Assembly: GCA_035315125.1 (NCBI GenBank)
Contig: DATFYI010000250.1
Coordinates: 1 to 17,374 of the forward strand
Length of the DNA stretch: 17,374 nucleotides
Direction of reading: 5' to 3'
Source of the DNA: DATFYI01 sp035315125
GTDB taxonomy: Bacteria; Chloroflexota; Anaerolineae; Anaerolineales; Anaerolineaceae
The position numbers and the translations under genes are program-made. The notes beneath the pieces are model-generated. The model was not told where the DNA came from. It made no database searches and saw nothing but the letters and a program-made list of their open reading frames with translations. Positions 6,839 to 15,069 of the stretch are shown here, piece after piece. Position 1 is the stretch's first letter. Every line of letters starts with the position of its first letter.

Positions 6839-8083
6839 GTGGTTGATATTGAAGAAGCAAACACAAGGGTTGTCGAACAGATGATGGAAGCACGACCTAT
6901 ACTCACAGGAATTGGTAAGGCATTGGATATCATCCCTGGGATGCGTGATAATCTTCTTCTTCACGCCGGACCACCAATTACCTGGGACCGTATGGCAGGC
7001 CCGATGAAAGGAGCAATGGTTGGTGCATTAATATTCGAAGGCAAAGCTAAAGATTGGAATGAGGCCGTTGAATTATTATCCTCAGGAAAAATTACTTTTG
7101 AACCCTGTCATCACCATGCTTGTGTTGGTCCCATGGCGGGCGTCATTTCTCCTTCTATGCTCTGCTATATTGTTGAAAATAAGACGCACGGCAATAAGGC
7201 TTATTCTAATCTTAACGAAGGACGTGGAAAAGTCTTGCGGATGGGGGCATACAGCCAGGATGTAATTACAAAATTAGACTGGATGAACGAAATACTTGGC
7301 CCGACAATTGGAAATGCTTTGGAAGCTATGGGTGGAATAGACTTACGTACCATGATTTCCAAAGCACTTCATATGGGAGATGATGGCCACAATCGCTTAG
7401 ACGCAGGCTCTCTCTTATTTACGACCGCTCTCGCCCCGTATATTGTAAAAGTCGCCAAAGACAGTGAGATAGCCTCAGAGGTGATCAGCTTCCTGGGTGG
7501 TAATGCTTTAAGTATGCTCAATCCCGTTATGGCGGCCTGCAAGACTATGGCAGATGCGGGACATAACGTTGAAGGCAGTACGATTGTTTCGGTGATGTCG
7601 CGCAATGGTACAGATTTTGGCATCCAGGTAAGTGGTTTGGGCGATCAGTGGTTTACAGGACCGGCCGGCATAGTAAAGGCGCTTTATTTTCCGGGTTTTA
7701 CCGAAAAAGACGCCAATCCAGATATTGGGGATAGTGTCATTACAGAGACTGCAGGAATTGGGGGTTTTGCAATGGCAGGCGCACCGGCCATTGTCACATT
7801 TATAAGTGGAACATCTAGAGATGCCATCAACACTACCTTAGATATGTATGAGATAACTTATGCCGAGCACAAATATTTCACCATTCCCGCTTTGGAATTT
7901 CGTGGAACACCTACCGGAATCGATATTCGTAAAGTAATCGAAAAGAATCTGTTGCCGAGAGTTAATACCGGTGTAGCCCACAAAGATCCTGGTATTGGAC
8001 AAGTCGGTGCCGGCGTTGTGACACCCCCTATGAATATCTTTGAAGATGCCTTGATCGCGTTCGCTGAAAAATACGGTTACTAA
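6839..8083 (+). CDS. DUF1116-family protein (AllG/YlbE homologue, oxamate-carbamoyltransferase-type subunit)
   Basis: A 414-residue protein, close in length to E. coli YlbE/AllG. It carries the family's dense conserved blocks: CHHHACVGPMAGVISPSM (90-107), LNEGRGKVLRMGAYS (125-139), MGDDGHNR (179-186), RNGTDFGI (255-262) and PPMNIFEDAL (396-405). In E. coli AllG acts with AllF (FdrA) and AllH to make oxamate carbamoyltransferase at the end of anaerobic allantoin breakdown. Here neither partner is adjacent; the neighbours are a cyclase-family hydrolase and a molybdenum hydroxylase. That suggests a related carbamoyl or amide chemistry on another compound, or partners elsewhere. The GTG start is set by GGAGG (6825-6829), about 9 bases upstream. 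The next gene follows after 32 bases. Confidence 0.88.
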   Translation: MVDIEEANTRVVEQMMEARPILTGIGKALDIIPGMRDNLLLHAGPPITWDRMAGPMKGAMVGALIFEGKAKDWNEAVELLSSGKITFEPCHHHACVGPMAGVISPSMLCYIVENKTHGNKAYSNLNEGRGKVLRMGAYSQDVITKLDWMNEILGPTIGNALEAMGGIDLRTMISKALHMGDDGHNRLDAGSLLFTTALAPYIVKVAKDSEIASEVISFLGGNALSMLNPVMAACKTMADAGHNVEGSTIVSVMSRNGTDFGIQVSGLGDQWFTGPAGIVKALYFPGFTEKDANPDIGDSVITETAGIGGFAMAGAPAIVTFISGTSRDAINTTLDMYEITYAEHKYFTIPALEFRGTPTGIDIRKVIEKNLLPRVNTGVAHKDPGIGQVGAGVVTPPMNIFEDALIAFAEKYGY

Positions 8084-8115
8084 ACCATCCATTTTTCGGA
8101 TATTTGGAGGGATGA

Positions 8116-9789
8116 ATGGAATCTGAGATGTTTATCCAGATGATGAGCGAGGCTAAGCTAGTTGACCTCACCCAAGGCTGCAGTATTTTCACACCACCAT
8201 GGCCTGGTGAAAAATCATTGGAAGTCCACTTCTTTAAGCGCTTAACCGGCGCTTATGGAGGCGGTCAAGGTGCCAATGGGCAGATCCTTAATTGGAGTAA
8301 TACCGTTGGAACCCACCTGGTAGGTGAGACAGCTTTCAATTCTGCCGGCAGGTCGATTGCGGATATTCCTTTGCGTGATTTAAATGGACCCGGGGTTGTG
8401 GTTGATATCTCCGACATAGTTTCAGATTACAGCATCTATAACCCTGAAATGATTATGGCAAAGGCGGATGTACATCCCGGTGACATATTAATTATCAACA
8501 CAGGCTACCATCGCTATTCATGGGATAAGCCAGATGTTCGCAATCCCCAGGCCCAAGGTGGTGTCGAATCAAAAGAGTTCGGCTTTTATGTCCGGCATCC
8601 AGGTCCATCAATTGATTTCTATAAGTGGGCTTTGGATTTGAAATTAAAGGTAATCGGTGTGGACTGCGGGTGCGCAGAGCATCCTATGAATACTCCAATC
8701 CGCAGAATGCATGAAAACCATTTTAAACTAGCTGAAGAAAAACTTATAAAACAGACTGGCAAGAATTGGGATGAGACCTTCCCCCAGAGTGAATATTATG
8801 AATTGACTCATATTACAATGCCAAAAGCTCACCTTCTTTTCTGTGAGGCTATCGTTGGAGATCTCGAAAAGCTAAGTAATCAACGAGCGTGGATCAGTAT
8901 TATGCCGATTCCATTTATGGAAGTAGAGACTGCCTGGGCACGTGTATTTGCGTTTCAAGCACCTGATTGGATGAATGAAGCGGAATTCTTACAAGTCATG
9001 CAAGCCGCAAAGATGTATGATATGACTGTACCGCTAAGCGTTCAAACACCGCAGTGGTTGAACTATGTTCCACTAAGTGTCACCTATACCAAACGGGTAG
9101 GGGGGCAGTTTTTTGGTATGGGTCGTAACGGCTCCATCTGTAATGCCAGTATCCATCTTGGCTCACACATGGATGGTGAAAAACACTTTTATCCTGCTGG
9201 CCGGACTATTGGTGAGGTTCCTTTAAATGAGTGGGTTGGTCCAGGTGTCATAGCAGATATTTCACAAATGGTAAGCAATTCCAGTGTTTATACACCCAAG
9301 ATGATCAATGATGTGGTCAATATAAAAAAGGGCGATATCTTGATTATCAAAACTGGATGGAATAAATACGGCTGGTGCAGTCCGGAATCGGATGAGTTCC
9401 GTTATATGGTCAAACATCCAGGCCCTTCTCCCGATTTCTCTCAATGGGCTGCTGATATGCATCTAAAGTGGATTGGAGTGGATGCTGTTTCAGCCGATCA
9501 TCCAATGAACACCATTATGCGGATCTGGCATCCCAAGACTTTTGCTGAAGCAAATACTAAACTCATGCGCGATTTTGGAAAAGATTGGGACGAGATGTAC
9601 CCGCTGGATTCATACTATCAAGATATGCACTTCAACCTGTTCTCTAAAAAGATCGTACACGCCGAAAACCTGGCGGGTGATCTCGCTAATTTAACCAGCG
9701 GTCGCTATTATATTGGCTGTTATGTTCAAAAAGCCATGGAAGCAGAATCAATGTGGGGACGCTTTGTGGCTTTCAAGGAAGGCGCTTAA
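8116..9789 (+). CDS. Tandem fusion of two cyclase-family (PF04199, kynurenine-formamidase-like) metal-dependent hydrolase domains
   Basis: A 557-residue protein formed of two homologous halves (about 1-284 and 285-557). They share repeated blocks such as GPGV-DIS, GDILII-TG, HPGPS-DF, IGVD and HPMNT. The family hydrolyses amide or lactam bonds (kynurenine formamidase, isatin hydrolase) with a metal site in H-x-G-T-H-x-D-x-P-x-H. The C-terminal half keeps it as HLGSHMDGEKH (347-357), with Ser for Thr and Glu for Pro. The N-terminal half reads TVGTHLVGETA (63-73): the first His, the Asp and the last His are lost, so it is probably non-catalytic. Most relatives are single-domain and about half this length. 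GGAGGG (8106-8111) precedes ATG 8116. The FAD subunit gene starts 9 bases after its stop. Confidence 0.9.
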   Translation: MESEMFIQMMSEAKLVDLTQGCSIFTPPWPGEKSLEVHFFKRLTGAYGGGQGANGQILNWSNTVGTHLVGETAFNSAGRSIADIPLRDLNGPGVVVDISDIVSDYSIYNPEMIMAKADVHPGDILIINTGYHRYSWDKPDVRNPQAQGGVESKEFGFYVRHPGPSIDFYKWALDLKLKVIGVDCGCAEHPMNTPIRRMHENHFKLAEEKLIKQTGKNWDETFPQSEYYELTHITMPKAHLLFCEAIVGDLEKLSNQRAWISIMPIPFMEVETAWARVFAFQAPDWMNEAEFLQVMQAAKMYDMTVPLSVQTPQWLNYVPLSVTYTKRVGGQFFGMGRNGSICNASIHLGSHMDGEKHFYPAGRTIGEVPLNEWVGPGVIADISQMVSNSSVYTPKMINDVVNIKKGDILIIKTGWNKYGWCSPESDEFRYMVKHPGPSPDFSQWAADMHLKWIGVDAVSADHPMNTIMRIWHPKTFAEANTKLMRDFGKDWDEMYPLDSYYQDMHFNLFSKKIVHAENLAGDLANLTSGRYYIGCYVQKAMEAESMWGRFVAFKEGA

Positions 9790-9798
9790 TAAATAAAA

Positions 9799-10689
9799 AT
9801 GAAGCCAACTACGTTTGATTACTATGTCCCAACGAATGTTGATGAGGCGCTAACTTACCTGGCGGAATTGGGCAACTACGGAAAAGTGCTGGCGGGTGGG
9901 CAAAGTCTGATCCCCGCCATGAACTTTCGGATGTCACGTCCGTCCGCTTTAGTCGATCTGAATAATATTCCCGAACTCCAATACATACTCCCTGATGGCG
10001 AAGGTGGATTGAAGATAGGAACAATGACACGGGATAGTGTTGTGGAATATGATGAAAGGGTCAAAAAAGCTTTTCCTCTCATAACTGAAGCAATGCCTTA
10101 TATTGCCCATGCTCAGATCCGCAATCGTGGTACCTTCGGTGGAGCGATTGCCCATGCAGATCCAGCCGGCCAGTTGCCTGCAATTGTGCTTACCTTGAAT
10201 GCCAGCATGAAAATTAACAAGAAGGGCCAGCAACGAACGGTAAAAGCCGATGATTTTTTCTTCGGTGCTTTTTCAACAGCTTTAGAACCAGATGAGATGC
10301 TTATAGAGGTGCTTTTACCGGGTTTACCGGAAGGATCTGCGTGTAGTTATCAACAACTATCCCGCCAACGTGGTGGTTATGCTCAAGCTGCTGCTGCTGT
10401 CTTGGTTATCTTGGGTGAAGATGGGCTTTGTAAAGATGTACGTCTCACACTGTTATCTGTTGCCGATGTTCCTGTCCTTTCTAAAGAGGCCAAAAAAATA
10501 TTGGTAGGCCAGAAACCAACCCAAGACGCTTTCAATGCTGTATCAGAGGCAGCTTCCAAATCGGAAATCGATCCAGGAAGTGATGTTCATGCTACGGCAA
10601 ATTATCGGCGGCATTTAACAAAAATCATGATTGTCCGCTCTCTGAATAAAGCCTTTAGCCGAGCTGCAGATGCAAGGAGGCAAATGTGA
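9799..10689 (+). CDS. Molybdenum hydroxylase FAD-binding medium subunit (CoxM/XdhB family)
   Basis: A 296-residue FAD subunit that passes electrons from the molybdenum and 2Fe-2S subunits to the acceptor. Both FAD pyrophosphate motifs are intact: AGGQSLIPAMNFR (32-44) and the IRNRGTFGGAIAHADPA segment (107-123, GTFGG at 111-115). The C-terminal CO_deh_flav_C-like domain follows from about 185. The length is normal. The ATG start has no close ribosome binding site; AAGGAAGG lies about 16 bases upstream inside the end of the cyclase gene, so translation may be coupled. Its stop TGA overlaps the GTG start of the 2Fe-2S subunit. The order M-S-L is that of carbon monoxide dehydrogenase operons, but the substrate is set by the large subunit. 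Confidence 0.95.
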   Translation: MKPTTFDYYVPTNVDEALTYLAELGNYGKVLAGGQSLIPAMNFRMSRPSALVDLNNIPELQYILPDGEGGLKIGTMTRDSVVEYDERVKKAFPLITEAMPYIAHAQIRNRGTFGGAIAHADPAGQLPAIVLTLNASMKINKKGQQRTVKADDFFFGAFSTALEPDEMLIEVLLPGLPEGSACSYQQLSRQRGGYAQAAAAVLVILGEDGLCKDVRLTLLSVADVPVLSKEAKKILVGQKPTQDAFNAVSEAASKSEIDPGSDVHATANYRRHLTKIMIVRSLNKAFSRAADARRQM

Positions 10690-11165
10690 CAAACCTGTAC
10701 AACATTAAATTGATCGTGAATGGCAAGGAGTATGAGAGAACTGTTGAGCCAAGGCTACTGCTGAGTGATTTTATTCGCCATGACCTTGGTTTAAATGGCA
10801 CCCACGTAGGTTGCGAGCACGGTATTTGTGGAGCTTGTACGATCCTCTTTGATGGACTTGCTATGCGGTCTTGCTTAATGTTTGCTGTGCAGGCAAATGG
10901 TCACGAAATTAAGACCGTTGAATCTTTGGGAACACCCAACGAAATGCACCCATTACAACAGGCTTTTCACGAAAAACATGCCCTGCAATGCGGTTATTGC
11001 ACACCAGGCTTTTTAATGAGCTTGATTCCATTTCTGGAAAATCAGTCTGAGCCCACTGATGACCAGATTCGTGAGGCCATCGATGGAAATATTTGTCGCT
11101 GCACCGGTTACCAGAACATAATTGATGCTGTGAAATTGGCGGCAGAGAAATTAGTGGTTGGCTAA
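10686..11165 (+). CDS. Molybdenum hydroxylase 2Fe-2S small subunit (CoxS/XdhC family)
   Basis: A 159-residue iron-sulfur subunit with all eight cluster cysteines. The plant-ferredoxin-type cluster uses Cys43, Cys48, Cys51 and Cys63 (VGCEHGICGACTILFDG). The second cluster uses Cys102, Cys105, Cys137 and Cys139 (QCGYCTPGFLMS and NICRCTGYQNI). It relays electrons from the molybdenum centre to FAD. The GTG start at 10686 overlaps the upstream TGA stop and is supported by a perfect AAGGAGG (10674-10680) five bases away. The length is typical and there is no Tat signal, so the enzyme is expected to be cytoplasmic. Confidence 0.97.
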   Translation: MTNLYNIKLIVNGKEYERTVEPRLLLSDFIRHDLGLNGTHVGCEHGICGACTILFDGLAMRSCLMFAVQANGHEIKTVESLGTPNEMHPLQQAFHEKHALQCGYCTPGFLMSLIPFLENQSEPTDDQIREAIDGNICRCTGYQNIIDAVKLAAEKLVVG

Positions 11166-11181
11166 AAAGTGAGGTGATAGC

Positions 11182-13527
11182 ATGGCAGGAAGAGTATTTG
11201 GTCAACCTGTTTTAAGGAATGAAGATGCCTGGCTGCTGACCGGTAAAGCTGAGTTTATTGACGATATCAATTTACCGGGTATGTTGCACGCTGCTTTTTA
11301 TCGCAGTGATTATGCTCATGCACGGATAAAAAATATCGATGTTTCCGCAGCCTTGAAACGCCCCGGCGTAATCGCTGTGTATACAGCCGCAGATTTTTCA
11401 GAATATTGGAAGGCAGGTCCACTTCAGGTTCCTCCTCCTACGGCCATACCAGATTCTATATTTCATGCCCGTACGCTGATACCAATAGCAAAAGAAAAAG
11501 TCCGCTATTCGGGAGAGCCACTGGCGGTGGTGGTTGCCGAGAGCCGGTACATCGCAGAAGATGCTTTTGACGATATCGTTGTGGATTTGGAACCGTTAGA
11601 GGCTGTGATTGACCTTGAAAAGGCATTGGAGCCAGGCGCTCCTCTGGTTCATGATGACCTGGACAGCAACCTGGCAGCTCATGTTATTCAAAAACACGGA
11701 AATTGGGATGAGGCCGTTGCTCAAGCAGATGTGGTCATTAAGAAAAAGATTGTGGTGGATCGTTGCGCCGGCTCTGCCATTGAAAACTGTGGCATCCTGG
11801 TAGACTGGAATGACCGCAAGCGAGAAATGACGATCTGGGCGACCACACAAGCGCCAATTCCATATCGAAACAGTATCGCTTCCAGGCTGGGTTTGTTTGA
11901 GGATCGAGTTCAGGTAATTACTCCTTTTATCGGTGGTGGTTTTGGCCCTAAGATTATGAATTCATTACCTCATGATGTTTTAATTCCAATTATTGCCATG
12001 AAATTGAAGCGGCCTATCAAGTGGATTGAGGATCGGCGCGAGAATTTTCTCTCTACCACATCCGAGCGTAACCAGCTCCATTATGCCGAGATTGCTGCAA
12101 AAAAAGATGGCACAGTATTGGGAATTAAGGATATCTTTTACCATAACACTGGTGCATACGATCCATATGCAATGACTGTCCCTCTCAACACACAGACTCA
12201 CACTATCAGCAATTACAACATTCCAAACTACTATACTGAGATCAATATGGTTTTCACCAATGAGATGGTTGTCACTCCGGTGCGGGGTGCGGGACGGCCA
12301 TTTGGTATTTTTGTCATGGAGCGCATGATGGATTTTTTGGCCTGTGAGCTGGGAATTGATCCTGCGGATATCCGGGAGCATAATCTGGTCAACCGCCACC
12401 AATATCCGGTTCGAACCGGCATCATCGGACAGGACTTTGTTGAAAACGTCTTAGATAGTGGTGATTTTCCCAAAGCCCTGGCAAAAGTGCGTGAACTGAT
12501 CGACTATGATAAATTTGTAAAAGAAGAACAGCCACGTCTGCGCTCCCAAGGGAAACATAAAGGAATTGGAATTGTTTGTTTTACAGAGGGTACTGCAGTT
12601 GGGCCTTACGAGGGTGCCCGGATAACAGTTGGCGCAAATGGAAAAGTCAATGTGGCGACCGGGATCAGTACTCAGGGTCAGGGTCATTTCACGGTATTAG
12701 CCCAAATTGCTGCCGAACAATTGGGGGTGGAAGTAAAGGATGTCAATGTAATCACAGGTGATACAGCTCAATTTCATTGGGGCGCCGGCACCTTTGCAAG
12801 CCGAGGGGCAACCGTTGCAGGAACGGCGGTTTATAAGGCAGCTATAAAAATCCGCTCAAAAGCGATCAGCCTGGGAAGCAAGTTTCTGAGTGTACCCGAA
12901 GATCAAGTAGAACTTAAAGACGGGCGAGTATTTGTTAAAGGAGAACCCGAAAAATCGATATCTTTGGGCGATATTGCTCTGAAGGCCAATCCGATCCGTG
13001 GTACATTCCCGGAGGGCGTGGAACCTGGCCTGGAAGCGACGGATTATTATGGCCCGCCCTATGGAGCAACCGGAGCAGGCTCGGTTGCCATGATTGTCGA
13101 CGTTGATCCGGAAACTATGGCGGTTAAGATCGAGCGATTTGTGATTACTCATGATGCGGGCACGCTGATTAATCCGATGCTGGTTGAAGGGCAAATTATT
13201 GGCGGCGTATCCATGGGCATCGGTAACTCCTTCTTCGAAAAGCTGGTTTACGATGACAATGGACAGTTATTGACCGCCTCCTTCATGGATTACTTACTCC
13301 CACAGGCCACGGACATGCCCCCGAAAATTGAATTGGGTCATATCGAAAGCCCCAGCCCGCTTAATCCGCTCGGAATTAAAGGTGTGGGTGAAGCAGGTGC
13401 TATTCCGACCCCTGCATGTTTTGTTCAGGCAGTTGAAAATGCCCTGGCGGAATGCCATTTGCAAATCAATGAGACGCCGCTCTCGCCCAGTCGATTATGG
13501 GAATTAGTTCAAGAGAGTATGAAGTAA
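11182..13527 (+). CDS. Molybdenum hydroxylase large (molybdopterin) subunit, CoxL/XdhA family with RGAGR-type active-site loop
   Basis: A 781-residue catalytic subunit binding the molybdenum cofactor. The N-terminal Ald_Xan_dh_C-type domain (about 15-140) is followed by the two Moco-binding domains. Visible motifs are GGGFGPK (251-257; most relatives have GGGFGGK), PVRGAGRP (366-373), TQGQGH (497-502) and KGVGEAG (733-739) with catalytic Glu737. True form I CO dehydrogenase has a CSFR loop at the RGAGR position, so this is a form II or aromatic-hydroxylase-like enzyme and not a proven CO oxidiser. The family's TTQ-x-PH-x-x-R reads TTQAPIPYR (221-229), with Ile for His, and the ME-x-R-G block reads IENCG (200-204). 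GAGGTG (11171-11176) precedes ATG 11182. It hydroxylates an unidentified substrate, plausibly an N-heterocycle or aldehyde. Confidence 0.95.
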   Translation: MAGRVFGQPVLRNEDAWLLTGKAEFIDDINLPGMLHAAFYRSDYAHARIKNIDVSAALKRPGVIAVYTAADFSEYWKAGPLQVPPPTAIPDSIFHARTLIPIAKEKVRYSGEPLAVVVAESRYIAEDAFDDIVVDLEPLEAVIDLEKALEPGAPLVHDDLDSNLAAHVIQKHGNWDEAVAQADVVIKKKIVVDRCAGSAIENCGILVDWNDRKREMTIWATTQAPIPYRNSIASRLGLFEDRVQVITPFIGGGFGPKIMNSLPHDVLIPIIAMKLKRPIKWIEDRRENFLSTTSERNQLHYAEIAAKKDGTVLGIKDIFYHNTGAYDPYAMTVPLNTQTHTISNYNIPNYYTEINMVFTNEMVVTPVRGAGRPFGIFVMERMMDFLACELGIDPADIREHNLVNRHQYPVRTGIIGQDFVENVLDSGDFPKALAKVRELIDYDKFVKEEQPRLRSQGKHKGIGIVCFTEGTAVGPYEGARITVGANGKVNVATGISTQGQGHFTVLAQIAAEQLGVEVKDVNVITGDTAQFHWGAGTFASRGATVAGTAVYKAAIKIRSKAISLGSKFLSVPEDQVELKDGRVFVKGEPEKSISLGDIALKANPIRGTFPEGVEPGLEATDYYGPPYGATGAGSVAMIVDVDPETMAVKIERFVITHDAGTLINPMLVEGQIIGGVSMGIGNSFFEKLVYDDNGQLLTASFMDYLLPQATDMPPKIELGHIESPSPLNPLGIKGVGEAGAIPTPACFVQAVENALAECHLQINETPLSPSRLWELVQESMK

Positions 13528-13559
13528 CCAAACCTTCTTAGATTCGAGGAAATTAATTC

Positions 13560-14048
13560 ATGAATTTTTTTGGTGACCATTTATTTAAGGGCCCTCGTCA
13601 GGAGGTTTGGGAGATGATCCGTGACCCTGAAGTTCTGGCGATCGCGTTGCCTGGAACTCAAAAGCTCAATAAAATCGATGAGCAGCATTATGAGGGTAAC
13701 ATGATCGTCCGCATCGGTCCGGTTTCAGGCACCTTTTCGGGAAAGCTTGAAATTGCAGATGAAGTTCCGCCTGAGAAGTGCACTTTGATTGTGGAAGGTC
13801 GTGGACCTGCCGGTTTTGCGAAGGGAACTGGTCATGTCCTTTTTGATGATTGTGGAAATGGCACAACCCTTATGAAATACAGCGGGGATATACAGATTGG
13901 CGGAACCCTGGCCAGCATTGGACAACGTATGATCGATAGTGTGGCAAAAGGGATGATTAAACAGGGTTTCGATAAGCTCGACAAAACTCTGGAAATACGA
14001 TTGGCAGCCAACCCGAACGTAGGCTATTCTTCAAATACTTCCCAATAG
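13560..14048 (+). CDS. CoxG-like SRPBCC protein (carbon monoxide dehydrogenase subunit G family)
   Basis: A 162-residue START/SRPBCC-fold protein: MNFFGDHLFKGPRQEVWEMIRDPEVLAIALPG (family-typical opening with the DP and PG turn), IGPVSGTFSGKLEI (52-65), GRGPAGFAKGTG (80-91) and the long C-terminal helix TLASIGQRMIDSVAKGM (116-132). In CO oxidisers CoxG links the dehydrogenase to the membrane and to quinone. Long versions have a C-terminal membrane anchor, which is absent here: the chain ends with a short polar tail. The ribosome binding site GAGGA (13546-13550) lies 9 bases before the ATG, and the gene is 32 bases after the large subunit. It may bind quinone or substrate for the hydroxylase. 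Its last 25 bases overlap the convergent recombinase gene. Confidence 0.9.
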   Translation: MNFFGDHLFKGPRQEVWEMIRDPEVLAIALPGTQKLNKIDEQHYEGNMIVRIGPVSGTFSGKLEIADEVPPEKCTLIVEGRGPAGFAKGTGHVLFDDCGNGTTLMKYSGDIQIGGTLASIGQRMIDSVAKGMIKQGFDKLDKTLEIRLAANPNVGYSSNTSQ

Positions 14049-15037
14049 CCATGATCCAGCTCGTCGTCTGACAAATGCGCATATCTTTGCGTGACGGCAA
14101 TATTGCGATGGCGAGCGAGCTCCTGGGCAAGTTTTAAATTCCCGGAGGTTTTGAGAACGCGCGTAACGAAATAATGTCTGAAAGAGTGCGGGGTTATCGT
14201 GCCGACCGCATCAGGTCCAATGGCTTCAGTGACCCGTTCGATGACGATGTTTCTGCCGGTGGCAGTGGTGATCGGTTGTACTTTTTTGCTCGCGCCTTTA
14301 TCATGTCTGGCAAAGAGGGGCAGGGCGGTCAGGGGCCGGCCAGATAGACCATCCAAAGAAGCACGCGCCGCCAAATATTCTTTGATGGCCTGCTGAGAGC
14401 GTCTGGAAAATCGCACGACTGCCTCACGGTTACCTTTGCCAATGACGATGGCTCTTCCTTCATTCCAATCTATATCACCACGCCTTAAATTACAGGCTTC
14501 ATGAACTCTCAATCCAGTATCGGCCAACGTAAATAAAAAAGCTTTATCACGCAGATTTCTTAAATGGATCTGTTCATCATCGCAAGGCACGGTGTTTAGC
14601 CTGGAAACGTATTCCAATACCTTTTCGATTGCATCCGATGGGAATTGTGGCAGGCGTTGTCCGGGGCGGCGAGCGCGTTGGCGGATGAGTAACCGTATAC
14701 GTGGAAGATTGATTTGCACCAGGTTTTCAGCAGCCAGATATTCATAAAAGCTGGTAACAGCTGTCAGGTAAAGTCGTTCTGAGGTAGGTGCATAGTTCTT
14801 AAGAAAGGCAATAAACCAGGTGATTGCATTTTCTGGCAACTTATCAATCGAAGTCTTTTGAGGGTTGACCTTGTGCTGGGCCAGCATTTCCTGGAATAAT
14901 TGCATGCCATTTCGATAAGTTCGAGACGTATTTGCACTGCGGGCCATGCTGACGCTATCTAAATAGGCAGAGATTGCATCTCGAATAGTGGGGTTAAGAG
15001 ATATTTCTGATGAAGTAATGGGAGTTTGCTCGTTCAT
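14024..15037 (-). CDS. Tyrosine recombinase/integrase (XerC/D-like)
   Basis: A 337-residue site-specific recombinase with an intact active site: Arg177 (TGLRVHEACNLR), Lys201 (GKGNRE), His284 and Arg287 (PHSFRH), His310 (LARHRNIAVTQRYAH) and nucleophile Tyr319. The N-terminal SAM-like core-binding domain spans about 15-110. The length is slightly above that of housekeeping XerC/XerD (about 300). The start ATG 15037 has no Shine-Dalgarno sequence, but the core-binding domain begins too soon after it for a later start. It overlaps the CoxG-like gene tail to tail by 25 bases. No directionality factor, other phage gene or flanking direct repeat was found, so it could be a Xer paralogue or the remnant of an integrated element. 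Confidence 0.93.
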   Translation of the reverse strand: MNEQTPITSSEISLNPTIRDAISAYLDSVSMARSANTSRTYRNGMQLFQEMLAQHKVNPQKTSIDKLPENAITWFIAFLKNYAPTSERLYLTAVTSFYEYLAAENLVQINLPRIRLLIRQRARRPGQRLPQFPSDAIEKVLEYVSRLNTVPCDDEQIHLRNLRDKAFLFTLADTGLRVHEACNLRRGDIDWNEGRAIVIGKGNREAVVRFSRRSQQAIKEYLAARASLDGLSGRPLTALPLFARHDKGASKKVQPITTATGRNIVIERVTEAIGPDAVGTITPHSFRHYFVTRVLKTSGNLKLAQELARHRNIAVTQRYAHLSDDELDHGYWEVFEE

Positions 15038-15052
15038 ATTTTTTTAGATAAT

Positions 15053-15058
15053 ATTATA
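15053..15058 (-). promoter_or_regulatory. Candidate -10 box for the recombinase gene
   Basis: TATAAT reads on the minus strand at 15058-15053, which would start transcription about 10 bases before the ATG at 15037. No good -35 hexamer lies at 16-18 bp. Together with the absent ribosome binding site this hints at a near-leaderless message. Confidence 0.35.
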
Positions 15059-15069
15059 GGCCAAAAAAA

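Noticed and set aside
9799..14048. Calling the enzyme an aerobic CO dehydrogenase
   Set aside because: The large subunit lacks the CSFR active-site loop and has RGAGR instead. Neighbouring genes point to another substrate, so only family-level names are used.
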